Origin: Streptomyces tanashiensis
GTDB taxonomy: Bacteria > Actinomycetota > Actinomycetes > Streptomycetales > Streptomycetaceae
DNA: 64,000 nucleotides
Direction: 5' to 3'
NCBI RefSeq assembly: GCF_014648895.1
Contig: NZ_BMRZ01000016.1
Coordinates: 1 to 64,000 of the forward strand
The notes beneath the pieces are model-generated. The model was not told the origin of the DNA. It worked only from the letters and a program-made list of their open reading frames with translations, and made no database searches. A program made the position numbers and the translations under genes. Of the stretch, positions 51,847-60,223 are shown one piece after another; position 1 is the stretch's first letter; every line of letters begins with the position of its first letter.

Positions 51847-53016
51847 TCAGTACGCTGCCACCGAGCGGTCCACTGCGACCGGGTCGAGGACATCCTCGAT
51901 CACCATGACGGCCGCACCGATGACACCGGCCTGGTCGCCGAGCGTGCGCCCCCGCATGGTCAGGTGCTGTGTGGCCAAGGGCAGCGAGCGGCTGTAGACG
52001 GCCTCGCGGATGCCGGCCAAGAGGTGCTCGCCGACATCCGCGAGGTCGCCGCCGACGACGATCGTGTCCGGGTTGAAGAAATTGACCAAGGAGGCCAGGA
52101 CCTCGCCGATGTCCCGCCCCGCCTGGCGGACCAGCTGAACGGCCAACGGGCTTCCTGCGCGGACCAGCTGCACGACGTCCCGGCTGTCGGTGGCCTTCTC
52201 GCCCGCCGCGGTCAGCCGGGTCGCGAGGGCGGCACCGCCGGCAACGGCCTCCAGGCAGCCCGTGTTGCCGCACCGGCAGAGCTGGTCCGCGGCGGCCGCC
52301 ACCCGGATGTGGCCGATGTCGCCGGCCGCTCCCTGAGCGCCCCGGTGGAGTCGCTTCTCCGTGACGATCCCGCACCCGATGCCGGTACCGACCTTGACGA
52401 AGAGGAGGTGTTCGACCTCGTGGCCGGTCGCCCAGTTCTCCCCGAGCGCCATGATGTTCACGTCGTTGTCGACCAGGACGGGCACGCCCAGCCGGGAGCC
52501 CAGCCAGCCCGTCACATCGAAGCTGTCCCAGCCGGGCATGATCGGCGGGTTGGCCGGCCTTCCGGTGGAATGTTCCACGGGGCCCGGAAGCCCGATGCCC
52601 GCGCCGCACAACGCGGCGGCTGTTCGGTCGCATTCCGTGAGGAGAGATCCGAGCGCTTCGACGAGCCACGTCAGTACGCGCTCGGGACCCTCCTCGATGC
52701 GTATGTCCGTGCTCTGCTCTGCCAGCACGCGGGCGTTCAGGTCGGTCAGTGCGACCCGTGTGTGGGTGGCGCCGATGTCGGCGGCGAGCACCAGGCGTGC
52801 CGCGCTGTTGAGGGCGAAGGCCACGGCGGGCCGACCGCCCGAGGAGATCGCCTCTCCGGCCGGGGTGATCCACTGCCCTTCGAGCAGTGAGTCCAGGCGT
52901 TGCGAGACCGTCGACCTGGCGAGGCCGGTCACCTGCACGAGTTCGGTGCGGGTACGGGCGTGGCCGTCGCGCAGGATCGCCAGAAGTGCGCCCGCGCCTG
53001 CTGCCTCCGTTGTCAC
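51847..53016 (-). CDS. ROK-family transcriptional repressor of the ebo cluster
   Basis: This is a 389-residue regulator. The N-terminal helix-turn-helix at about residues 10-50 includes RTELVQVTGLARSTVSQRLD. The ROK domain keeps a DIGATHTRVALTD motif, GIGCGIV, the GDIGH sugar motif and the zinc site LCRCGNTGCLEAV. The GTG at 53016 has AGGAG 7 bases before it; the ATG at 53031 has no ribosome site. It is divergent from the decayed Gfo/Idh gene and the ebo genes, and a 10-bp dyad covers their promoter. It likely represses them until a sugar-like ligand is present. Confidence 0.87.
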   Translation of the reverse strand: MTTEAAGAGALLAILRDGHARTRTELVQVTGLARSTVSQRLDSLLEGQWITPAGEAISSGGRPAVAFALNSAARLVLAADIGATHTRVALTDLNARVLAEQSTDIRIEEGPERVLTWLVEALGSLLTECDRTAAALCGAGIGLPGPVEHSTGRPANPPIMPGWDSFDVTGWLGSRLGVPVLVDNDVNIMALGENWATGHEVEHLLFVKVGTGIGCGIVTEKRLHRGAQGAAGDIGHIRVAAAADQLCRCGNTGCLEAVAGGAALATRLTAAGEKATDSRDVVQLVRAGSPLAVQLVRQAGRDIGEVLASLVNFFNPDTIVVGGDLADVGEHLLAGIREAVYSRSLPLATQHLTMRGRTLGDQAGVIGAAVMVIEDVLDPVAVDRSVAAY

Positions 53017-53068
53017 TCCGTGTCTCCTCATCCTCGATCTCAGGGGTCACGGAGGACCATGCACCCCT

Positions 53069-53134
53069 GTCAATCGTATCCGACCCCCCTCCTTTTGCTT
53101 GACGGTCGACATAAGTCATTCATACGATCGTCAA
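53069..53134. promoter_or_regulatory. Divergent promoter and ROK operator of the ebo cluster
   Basis: Rightward promoter: TTGACG (53099-53104), 18 bases, TACGAT (53123-53128), which puts the start at or next to the ATG at 53136 (leaderless). The inverted repeat TTGACGGTCG (53099-53108) with CGATCGTCAA (53125-53134) matches at 9 of 10 positions and covers both boxes. A related half-site, GTCAATCGTA (53069-53078), faces the repressor gene. Confidence 0.72.
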
Positions 53135-53135
53135 T

Positions 53136-53640
53136 ATGCAAGAGATTCGCCGAGCGGAATCAGAAGTAAGAGTGGGTCTCATGGGAACTGGCGACATGAA
53201 GCGCGTGCACGCCAGGGCTGTCAGACAGGCGGGCGTGCGACTCGTGGGCGTCGCCCCACTCGGAGCCGCCCGCTCCTGCTCCCCGTTCCCGGCCGGCCAC
53301 CGCAACGGCTTCGACGCGTTCGCCGCAGGCACCGACGCTGCCAAACGGGGCGAGCATCGCGACGGACGGCTGCCCTTCGCCCACGGCGGGCGGGCAGCCG
53401 CCATGTCGCCCCGGACGGGTTGCTCTTGAGTGAACGGACCCGCGGCGTCGACGCCGGGGCGACCACCAGCCAGGGAGACGTCCGGCGCACCGCTCACGCC
53501 TGAGCCACACGCTCTTGGCGCCGGCCGGGACGCGAGTGACGCCGCGACTCCTCCGGATCCGGGTCCAACAGGCTCTTCGCGTACGAGCGTTCAGGGTCCC
53601 GCCGTTCACGAGGGCGGCTGCCGGTACCTGGCGGCACGTC
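53136..53640 (+). pseudogene. Decayed Gfo/Idh/MocA oxidoreductase gene
   Basis: The ATG at 53136 opens a typical Gfo/Idh N-terminus: SEVRVGLMGTGDMKRVHARA then VRQAGVRLVGVA, a GxGxxG-type Rossmann start. After about 40 residues the frame turns into unrelated sequence and stops at 53429. The central Lys-Pro motif and the substrate domain are absent. A possible C-terminal scrap, QQALRVRAF...TRAAAGTWRHV, lies at about 53566-53640 in another frame and resembles the end of this family. An internal deletion plus drift fits. It keeps the repressible promoter, so it may still serve as the leader of the ebo transcript. Confidence 0.65.
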
Positions 53641-53692
53641 TTCCAGCACCGCACAAACGATCTTGCCCACGCGCCAGAACTGGAACCCCCCG

Positions 53693-54721
53693 ATGAATCG
53701 TCCGATCACCCTCTTCACCGGCCAATGGGCTGACCTCCCGTTCGAGGAGGTGTGCCGTCTTGCCTCCCAATGGGGGTACGACGGCCTCGAAATCGCCTGC
53801 TGGGGCGACCACTTCGAAGTCGACCGCGCCCTCGCGGAACCCGATTACGTGACGCGGAAGCGCGCGGTCCTCGACCGGTACGGGCTGGAAGTCTGGGCCA
53901 TCTCCAACCATCTCGTGGGCCAGGCCGTGTGCGACCACCCCATCGACATCCGACACCAGCTGATCCTGCCGCCCCGGCTCTGGGACGAGGACCCGGAACA
54001 GGTCCGCCGCAACGCGGCCCGCGAGATGCAGGACACGGCCAGAGCCGCCGCCCTGCTCGGCGTCGACACCGTGGTGGGTTTCACCGGTTCATCGATTTGG
54101 CACACCGTCGCCATGTTCCCACCCGTCCCGCCCGCCGCGGTCGAGGCAGGCTACGTCGACTTCGCCGACCGCTGGCACCCCATCCTCGACGTGTTCGAGG
54201 AGCACCGCGTGCGGTTCGCGCTGGAGGTCCATCCCAGCGAGATCGCGTACGACTTCTGGACGACTCGGCGCACCCTGGAGGCCATCGGCCACCGCTGGTC
54301 CTTCGGGCTGAACTGGGACCCGTCCCACATGATCTGGCAGGACATCGATCCGGTGGGGTTCATCCTGGAGTTCGGCGACCGGATCTACCACGCCGACTGC
54401 AAGGACACCCGTGTCCGCTCCCGCGACGGCCGCCGCGGCCGGCTCTCCTCTCACCTGCCCTGGGGGGACCCGCGCCGCGCTTGGGACTTCGTCTCCACCG
54501 GCCACGGAGACGTCCCCTGGGAAGACTGCATCCGCGCGCTGAACACCGTCGGATACCGCGGCCCGCTCTCCGTGGAATGGGAGGACGTCGGCATGGACCG
54601 CCTCACGGGCGCCGCCGAAGCGCGGGGCTTCCTGCGGGACCTGTCCCGCATCGCCCCCTCGGCCACCGCCTTCGACGCCGCATTCGCAAGCCAGTCCGCA
54701 GAAGGAGACGGCCATGAGTGA
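53693..54721 (+). CDS. Sugar phosphate isomerase/epimerase (TIM barrel), first intact gene of the ebo cluster
   Basis: This is a 342-residue xylose-isomerase-like barrel. PITLFTGQWADLPFEEVCRL, GYDGLEIACWGDHFEVD, RFALEVHPSEIAYDF (metal Glu), FGLNWDPSHMIWQDID (Asp and His), IYHADCKDTRVR and GPLSVEWEDVGMDR give the expected metal-binding strands. The ATG at 53693 follows a weak GGAA; a TTG at 53663 is the other option. It overlaps the next gene by 8 bases. It probably converts a sugar or inositol-like intermediate; the substrate is unknown. Confidence 0.85.
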   Translation: MNRPITLFTGQWADLPFEEVCRLASQWGYDGLEIACWGDHFEVDRALAEPDYVTRKRAVLDRYGLEVWAISNHLVGQAVCDHPIDIRHQLILPPRLWDEDPEQVRRNAAREMQDTARAAALLGVDTVVGFTGSSIWHTVAMFPPVPPAAVEAGYVDFADRWHPILDVFEEHRVRFALEVHPSEIAYDFWTTRRTLEAIGHRWSFGLNWDPSHMIWQDIDPVGFILEFGDRIYHADCKDTRVRSRDGRRGRLSSHLPWGDPRRAWDFVSTGHGDVPWEDCIRALNTVGYRGPLSVEWEDVGMDRLTGAAEARGFLRDLSRIAPSATAFDAAFASQSAEGDGHE

Positions 54722-55898
54722 CACCCCTTCCCGTCACGTTGGTCGGACCGGCGTGTGGCTCGTCGGAGCCCGCGGTTCGGTCGCCACGACGGCTGTCGTC
54801 GGCGCCGCCGCGGTCAGCGGTGGATTCGTCCCTCCCACCGGCATGGTCTCCCAGCTGCCGGAGTTCGCCCACAGTGGCCTGCCCGCCCTGGACGATCTCG
54901 TGTTCGGCGGACACGACGTCACGGACACCCCGCTCTCGAAGCGGGCCGAGCAGCTCGCCGAGGCCGGCGTCTTCCCCGCCGCGCTCCTTCCCCTTGTCGT
55001 CGACGCCCTAAGGGCCGCCGACGCGGACATCAGGACCGGTACGACCGGCGAACCGGGAGGCCCCACGCAAGCCGAGACTGCGGCCTCCCTCATCGACGAC
55101 CTGACCTCCTTCCGGCAACGCCACCGGCTCGACCAGGTCGTGGTCGTCGACGTCTCCTCGACGGAACCCCTGCCCGTCCTCCGTCCCGCCCACCAGCAGC
55201 TCGACACACTGGAGGAGGCACTGGCCTCAGGCGACGCAACGCTCCCGCCGAGCTCCCTCTACGCCTACGCGGCCCTGCGCGCCAGATGCGGCTACGTCGG
55301 GTTCACCCCCTCGCCGGGGGTGCGGCTGCCCGCCCTGCGCGAGCTCGCCGAAGCGCAGGGCCTGCCCTACGCGGGCAGCGACGCCAAGACGGGCGAAACC
55401 CTGATCCGAACCGCGCTCGCGCCGGTGTTCGCCCACCGCGCCCTGCGCGTACGGTCCTGGTCCGGCACGAACCTGCTCGGCGGCGGAGACGGCGCCACCC
55501 TCGCCGACCCGGCCGCCGCGGCCAGCAAGAACGCCTCCAAGCGCAGCGGGCTCGACGCCCTGCTCGGGGAGCAGGTGGAAGGACTCACCCACATCGACAA
55601 CGTGCCGAGCATGGGAGAGCGGAAGACCGCCTGGGATCACGTCGACTTCCAAGGCTTCCTCGGCGCACCGATGACCCTGCAGTTCACCTGGCAGGGCTGG
55701 GACTCGGCCCTGGCCGCACCCCTCGTCCTCGACCTCGTCCGCTTCCTTGCCCGGGCCCGCCAGGCGGGCGCCACCGGACCGCAGCGACAGCTCGGCTTCT
55801 TCTTCAAGGACCCGATCGCGGACCACATCGCTCCCGACCACCGGCTCGTCATCCAGTTCGAAGAGCTCCGCGCCTGGTACGCCGGGGCCGTCCGATGA
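54714..55898 (+). CDS. Inositol-3-phosphate synthase-like enzyme of the ebo cluster
   Basis: This 394-residue protein is of the myo-inositol-1-phosphate synthase family: TGVWLVGARGSVATTAVVGA is the NAD-binding GxGxxG-type start, VVVVDVSSTEPLPV the core strand, and GLPYAGSDAKTGETLIRTAL with SWSGTNLLGGGDGATLADPA the catalytic-domain motifs (GxDxxSGQT and NxxGNxDG relatives). Compared with true synthases these motifs are altered, so its product may not be inositol phosphate. In actinobacterial ebo clusters such a gene stands where others carry the dehydroquinate-synthase-like EboD (inference from layout). GAAGGAG lies within the end of the previous gene. Confidence 0.83.
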   Translation: MSDTPSRHVGRTGVWLVGARGSVATTAVVGAAAVSGGFVPPTGMVSQLPEFAHSGLPALDDLVFGGHDVTDTPLSKRAEQLAEAGVFPAALLPLVVDALRAADADIRTGTTGEPGGPTQAETAASLIDDLTSFRQRHRLDQVVVVDVSSTEPLPVLRPAHQQLDTLEEALASGDATLPPSSLYAYAALRARCGYVGFTPSPGVRLPALRELAEAQGLPYAGSDAKTGETLIRTALAPVFAHRALRVRSWSGTNLLGGGDGATLADPAAAASKNASKRSGLDALLGEQVEGLTHIDNVPSMGERKTAWDHVDFQGFLGAPMTLQFTWQGWDSALAAPLVLDLVRFLARARQAGATGPQRQLGFFFKDPIADHIAPDHRLVIQFEELRAWYAGAVR

Positions 55899-56764
55899 CC
55901 GGCCTGCGCACCCTGCTGGAACTGGTCCGCGCCCCCGCGGCACTCACCGTCCCGGGCGACACCCTGGCCGGGGCCACTGCCGCCGGCCGGCCGCTCCGCG
56001 CCGAGACGACCGGGCTCGCGGCGGCCTCTGTCTGTCTGTACTGGGCCGGAATGGCTCTGAACGACTGGGCCGACCGAGAGGTCGACGCCGAGGAGCGGCC
56101 CGGCCGCCCCCTGCCCTCCGGGCGGATCAGCCCCGGTGCCGCCCTGGGCACGGCAGTCGCACTCACCGGCGCCGGCCTGGCACTGGCCGTGGCGGCCGGG
56201 GGGCGGCGGCACCTCGGCATCGCCGTGCCGCTCGCCGCCACCGTGTGGGCGTACGACCTGGGCGTCAAGGAGACCCCGTTCGGTCCGGCCGCCATGGCGG
56301 CCGCCCGCGGGCTCGACGTACTCATGGGCGCGGGACCCGACCGGTGGCGCAGCGCGCTGCCCAGCGCCCTCACGATCGGCTGCCACACCTACACACTCAC
56401 CACGGTGAGCCGGCGGGAGGTCGAGGGGGCGACCGCGGCGCTGCCCGCAGCGGCCCTGGGGGCCTCCACCGCCCTGGCGCTCGTCACATCCGCCTTCCCC
56501 GCAAGCGGCACGGAACCCGTCCACCGTGCCGCGTCGACCGTGCTGTTGGCCGCCTACCTCGCGGCAGGAGGCCCGGCACAGCTGGCCGCGACCGCCCGCC
56601 CGGATCCTCCCCGCGTCCGGCGGGCGGTCGCTTCCGGCATCCACGCCCTGATCCCGCTCCAGGCGGCCCTGACAGCACGCGCGGGCAACGTACCCGCCGC
56701 CTTGCCGCTGCTGGGCTTGTTCCCGCTGGTCCGGCGGTTGTCGCGAAAGGTGTCCCCGACATGA
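55895..56764 (+). CDS. eboC: UbiA-family prenyltransferase (EboC)
   Basis: This 289-residue integral membrane protein has about eight spans. The first prenyl-diphosphate site reads NDWADREVDAEERPGRPLPS, the NDxxDxxxD motif of UbiA enzymes; the second polar loop is YDLGVKETPFGP. ATG overlaps the previous stop (ATGA) and its own stop overlaps the next start in the same way. It should attach an isoprenoid to a cluster metabolite at the membrane. It resembles the SCO3242-type prenyltransferases of Streptomyces. Confidence 0.87.
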   Translation: MTGLRTLLELVRAPAALTVPGDTLAGATAAGRPLRAETTGLAAASVCLYWAGMALNDWADREVDAEERPGRPLPSGRISPGAALGTAVALTGAGLALAVAAGGRRHLGIAVPLAATVWAYDLGVKETPFGPAAMAAARGLDVLMGAGPDRWRSALPSALTIGCHTYTLTTVSRREVEGATAALPAAALGASTALALVTSAFPASGTEPVHRAASTVLLAAYLAAGGPAQLAATARPDPPRVRRAVASGIHALIPLQAALTARAGNVPAALPLLGLFPLVRRLSRKVSPT

Positions 56765-58152
56765 CCGCGCTGCGCTTCGGCTACGGCACCAATGGCTTCG
56801 CCAACCACCGTCTCGACGATGCCTTGGAGGTCATCGCCGGGCTGGGATACTCCGGGGTGGCACTCACCCTGGACCACGGTCACCTCGACCCGTACGCTCC
56901 AGGCCTCGTCCGGCAGCTGACCCGGGTGCACCGCAGGCTTTCCGCGCTCGGCCTCGGCGCGGTCGTGGAGACCGGTGCCCGCTACCTCCTCGACCCATGG
57001 CACAAGCACGCACCCACCCTCCTGGACCCGGAGCCCGAACGGCGCGCGCACCGCCTGGACTTCCTGACCCGTGCCGTGCACATCGCCTCGGAACTGGGGG
57101 CCGAGGCGGTGTCGCTGTGGAGCGGGACACCCGACCCCGGCATGCCCGAGGAGGAGGCGTGGGATCTGCTCGTCGAAGGCTGCGCCGCCCTGACCGAGGT
57201 GGCGCGGCAGTCCGGCGTACGGCTCGGATTCGAACCCGAGCCGGGCATGCTGGTCGCCGACCTGGACGGCTATGAGCGCCTCAGGAACGCCCTGGGCGAC
57301 CCGGACGCCTTCGGCCTCACTCTGGACGTCGGGCACTGCCGCTGCCTGGAGTACGACAGCCCGGCCGACTGTGTCCGCCGCGCTGCCCCCTGGTTGGTGA
57401 ACATCCAGATCGAGGACATGCGGCGCGGCGTCCACGAGCACCTGGAGTTCGGCGAGGGCGAGGTCGACTTCCCCTCGGTCCTGCAGGCCCTGACGGAGGT
57501 CGGCTACCGGGGGCTCGTGGCCGTGGAGCTGCCCCGCCACTCGCACAGCGCCCCGCAGACCGCGTGGCGTTCCTTGGACGCCCTGCGCGCGGCTTCCGCA
57601 CCTCCTTGGACGACCAAGGCACGCGATCAGCTGGGGTCCGACCCCGCTTCGATCACGCGTCTCTTCCCGGTGGCCGCACGGAGCGTCGGTCCCGATCCCG
57701 CACTGGGCGAGGCGACGCGCATCCAGCTGCTCCAGGCCCTGCCCGGCACGGGAGCCGAACTCGCCTCCGTCCTCATGGAACTGTACGACGGAGGGGACAC
57801 GGCCGAGCGGATCGCCGTGCTGCGCGCCCTGCCCCTGCTCGACCAGGCCGGACGCGTCGAGGCGCACGCCAAGGGCCTGGTCGAGGACGCTCTGCGGACC
57901 AACGACGCCCGGCTCGTCGCTGCGGCCGTCGGACCGTACGCCGCACGCCGTCTCGACCAGGAGCAGTGGCGGCAGGCCGTGCTGAAGTGCGTGTTCCTCG
58001 GTGTGCCCCTGGACGTGGTGGCGGGCTTGGCCCGCCGCCGCGATCCCGAACTGGACCGCATGTTCGCGGCCTTCGCCGCCGAACGCATCGCCGCCGGGCG
58101 GCAAGTCCCCGCGGACGTGCGGCGGCAGCTCGACCCGGATTCCCCCGCGTGA
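56761..58152 (+). CDS. Fusion of a TIM-barrel isomerase with an EboA domain
   Basis: This is a 463-residue two-domain protein. Residues 1-275 form a sugar-isomerase-like barrel (RFGYGTNGFANHRLDDALEV, GVRLGFEPEPGMLVADLDGY, FGLTLDVGHCRCLEYD, VNIQIEDMRRGVHEHLEFGE), with metal-site Glu, Asp and His present. Residues about 300-463 are all-helical and match EboA-type domains (MELYDGGDTAERIAVLRALP, VLKCVFLGVPLDVVAGL, LDRMFAAFAAERIAAGR). In other bacteria EboA is a separate protein. The fusion suggests that the two act together on one intermediate. It is coupled on the left by an ATGA overlap and followed by eboB after 14 bases. Confidence 0.82.
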   Translation: MTALRFGYGTNGFANHRLDDALEVIAGLGYSGVALTLDHGHLDPYAPGLVRQLTRVHRRLSALGLGAVVETGARYLLDPWHKHAPTLLDPEPERRAHRLDFLTRAVHIASELGAEAVSLWSGTPDPGMPEEEAWDLLVEGCAALTEVARQSGVRLGFEPEPGMLVADLDGYERLRNALGDPDAFGLTLDVGHCRCLEYDSPADCVRRAAPWLVNIQIEDMRRGVHEHLEFGEGEVDFPSVLQALTEVGYRGLVAVELPRHSHSAPQTAWRSLDALRAASAPPWTTKARDQLGSDPASITRLFPVAARSVGPDPALGEATRIQLLQALPGTGAELASVLMELYDGGDTAERIAVLRALPLLDQAGRVEAHAKGLVEDALRTNDARLVAAAVGPYAARRLDQEQWRQAVLKCVFLGVPLDVVAGLARRRDPELDRMFAAFAAERIAAGRQVPADVRRQLDPDSPA

Positions 58153-58166
58153 CAGGAGCCCGCGCC

Positions 58167-59033
58167 ATGCGCATCTTCGACCCCCACATCCACATGACCT
58201 CCCGGACGACCGACGACTACCGGGCCATGCAGGCGGCCGGGGTTCGGGCACTCGTCGAGCCGGCGTTCTGGCTCGGCCAGCCCCGCACCTCGGTCGGCAG
58301 CTTCACCGACTACTTCGACGCCCTGCTGGGCTGGGAGCCGTACCGTGCCGCCCAGTACGGAATCCAGCACTTCTGCGCCCTCGCCCTCAACCCCAAGGAG
58401 GCCAACGACGAGCGGTGCTCGCCGGTCCTCGACGAGCTGCCCCGGTACCTGCTCAAGGACCGTGTCGTAGCAGTCGGCGAGATCGGCTTCGACCTGATGA
58501 CCGAGGCCGAGGAGCGGGCGTTCATCCTTCAGCTGGGCCTCGCCAAGGAGAGCGGCCTTCCGGCCCTGGTGCACACCCCGCACCGCGACAAGGCCGTGGG
58601 AACCGCCCGTACTCTCGAACTCGTGAAGGCCTCCGGCATCGGACCCGGCAGGGTCCTGGTCGACCACCTCAACGAGGTGACCGTGCCGCTCGTCGCCGAC
58701 TCCGGCTGCTGGATGGGATTCTCCATCTACCCCGACACCAAGATGACCCCGGACCGCATGGTGCGCATCCTCCAGGACCACGGCACCTCCCGCGTGCTGG
58801 TCAACTCGGCTGCCGACTGGGGTCACAGCGACCCGCTGCTGACCTTCGTCACCGCCTCCGCCATGCGCGCCGCCGGCTTCACCGAGAACGACGTGGATCA
58901 GGTGCTCTGGCGCAACCCCGTGGAGTTCTACGCACAGAGCGGGCGGCTCACGCTGGACCACGTGTCCGAGGTGGGCTCTCCGTCGGACACCTCGGAGTAC
59001 GCCGGCAACTCCGTACGCAGGGGCGGCAGCTGA
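58167..59033 (+). CDS. eboB: TatD-family metal-dependent hydrolase (EboB)
   Basis: This is a 288-residue TIM-barrel amidohydrolase. The HxH metal pair His7/His9 lies in FDPHIHM, and further ligands are VAVGEIGFDLMT (Glu), ALVHTPHRDK (His), VLVDHLNEVT (His) and LVNSAADWGHSD (Asp). CAGGAG is 8 bases before the ATG. Its stop shares a base with the next start (TGATG). The natural substrate in ebo pathways is not established; true TatD proteins are nucleases, but this branch is distinct. Confidence 0.87.
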   Translation: MRIFDPHIHMTSRTTDDYRAMQAAGVRALVEPAFWLGQPRTSVGSFTDYFDALLGWEPYRAAQYGIQHFCALALNPKEANDERCSPVLDELPRYLLKDRVVAVGEIGFDLMTEAEERAFILQLGLAKESGLPALVHTPHRDKAVGTARTLELVKASGIGPGRVLVDHLNEVTVPLVADSGCWMGFSIYPDTKMTPDRMVRILQDHGTSRVLVNSAADWGHSDPLLTFVTASAMRAAGFTENDVDQVLWRNPVEFYAQSGRLTLDHVSEVGSPSDTSEYAGNSVRRGGS

Positions 59034-60223
59034 TGAGGTTCCGTCACGGCAGCGGCGAGGACGTCCACCTCGGCTACTGCACCAACGTGCACCCTGCCGA
59101 AGATCTCGCCGGGATCTTGGACCAGCTCGACACCTACGCAGTCCCCGTCCGGGAGCAGCTGGCAGCGGACCGGCTGGGTATCGGCCTGTGGATCGCCCAG
59201 CCCGTCGCCGCCGCCCTGGCCGATGATCCCCGTGCCGCGCTCAGGCTCCGCACCGAGCTCGACCTGCGCGGACTGGAGGTGGTCACTCTCAACGGCTTCC
59301 CCTACCAAGGTTTCCACCAGCCGGTGGTCAAGCGCGCGGTCTACCGTCCCGACTGGTCCTCGCGGCCTCGGCTGGAGTTCACGGCCGACCTCGCACGGGT
59401 GCTCGCCCTGTTGTTGCCCGACGATGTCACGACCGGTTCCATCTCCACCCTTCCGCTCGGCTGGCGTGCCGACTGGACCCCGGAGCGTCACCTTCAGGCA
59501 CTGCGGAACCTGGACGAACTCGGGCGCAGGCTCAAAGGCATCCGCCACCACACCGGCCGTACGATCAGGGTCGCTCTGGAGCCGGAGCCCGGTTGTGTCG
59601 TTGAGACGACCGGCCAGGCCGCCTACCATCTGCGCCATATGGATCCGGAGTACTTCGGCATCTGTCTCGACGTGTGCCATCTCGCCGTCGCCTTCGAAGA
59701 CCCGCGCGCGGCCCTGCGGGAGCTGGACCGGGCCGGGTTGGGCGTCGTCAAGGCACAGCTGTCCTGCGCCCTGCACGCCGAACGGCCCGCGGACCCGGAC
59801 GTCCGCCGGGCGCTGGCCGCTTTCATCGAACCCCGGTTCCTCCACCAGACCCGGCGAGCCGGAGCACCTCCCACCGGGGTCGACGACCTGCCACAGGCGC
59901 TGGCCGGTTCCATGGCGATGAATCGCGACGCACCCTGGCGCTCCCACTTCCACGTCCCTCTGCACGCCGACCCCGAACCGCCTCTGACCAGCACACGGCC
60001 GGTACTGCTGCGAGCCCTCGCCGCATTGCTCGCCACCGAGCGGCCCGGCACCACGCACCTGGAGGTCGAGACGTACACCTGGTCGGTGCTGCCCGTCCCG
60101 CCGCGCACTGCGCAGGAACTGGCCGCGGGCATCGCCGCCGAACTCGACTGGACCCGCCGGGAGCTGCTCACCCTGGGCCTCACCGAGCAGACCCCCCATT
60201 CCTCCGTGAACAGGAGTTCGTGA
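59033..60223 (+). CDS. eboE: Metabolite traffic protein EboE (TIM-barrel)
   Basis: This is a 396-residue protein of the EboE family. HLGYCTNVHPAEDLAGILDQ is the usual opening, GLEVVTLNGFPYQGFHQPVV and VYRPDWSSRPRLEFTADLA follow, then IRVALEPEPGCVVETTGQA, FGICLDVCHLAVAFEDP and THLEVETYTWSVLP. These are the metal-binding strands of a xylose-isomerase-like barrel with a longer C-terminus. It starts at an ATG overlapping the eboB stop and ends overlapping the eboF start. The family name comes from clusters needed to move precursors such as that of scytonemin out of the cytoplasm. Confidence 0.9.
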   Translation: MRFRHGSGEDVHLGYCTNVHPAEDLAGILDQLDTYAVPVREQLAADRLGIGLWIAQPVAAALADDPRAALRLRTELDLRGLEVVTLNGFPYQGFHQPVVKRAVYRPDWSSRPRLEFTADLARVLALLLPDDVTTGSISTLPLGWRADWTPERHLQALRNLDELGRRLKGIRHHTGRTIRVALEPEPGCVVETTGQAAYHLRHMDPEYFGICLDVCHLAVAFEDPRAALRELDRAGLGVVKAQLSCALHAERPADPDVRRALAAFIEPRFLHQTRRAGAPPTGVDDLPQALAGSMAMNRDAPWRSHFHVPLHADPEPPLTSTRPVLLRALAALLATERPGTTHLEVETYTWSVLPVPPRTAQELAAGIAAELDWTRRELLTLGLTEQTPHSSVNRSS

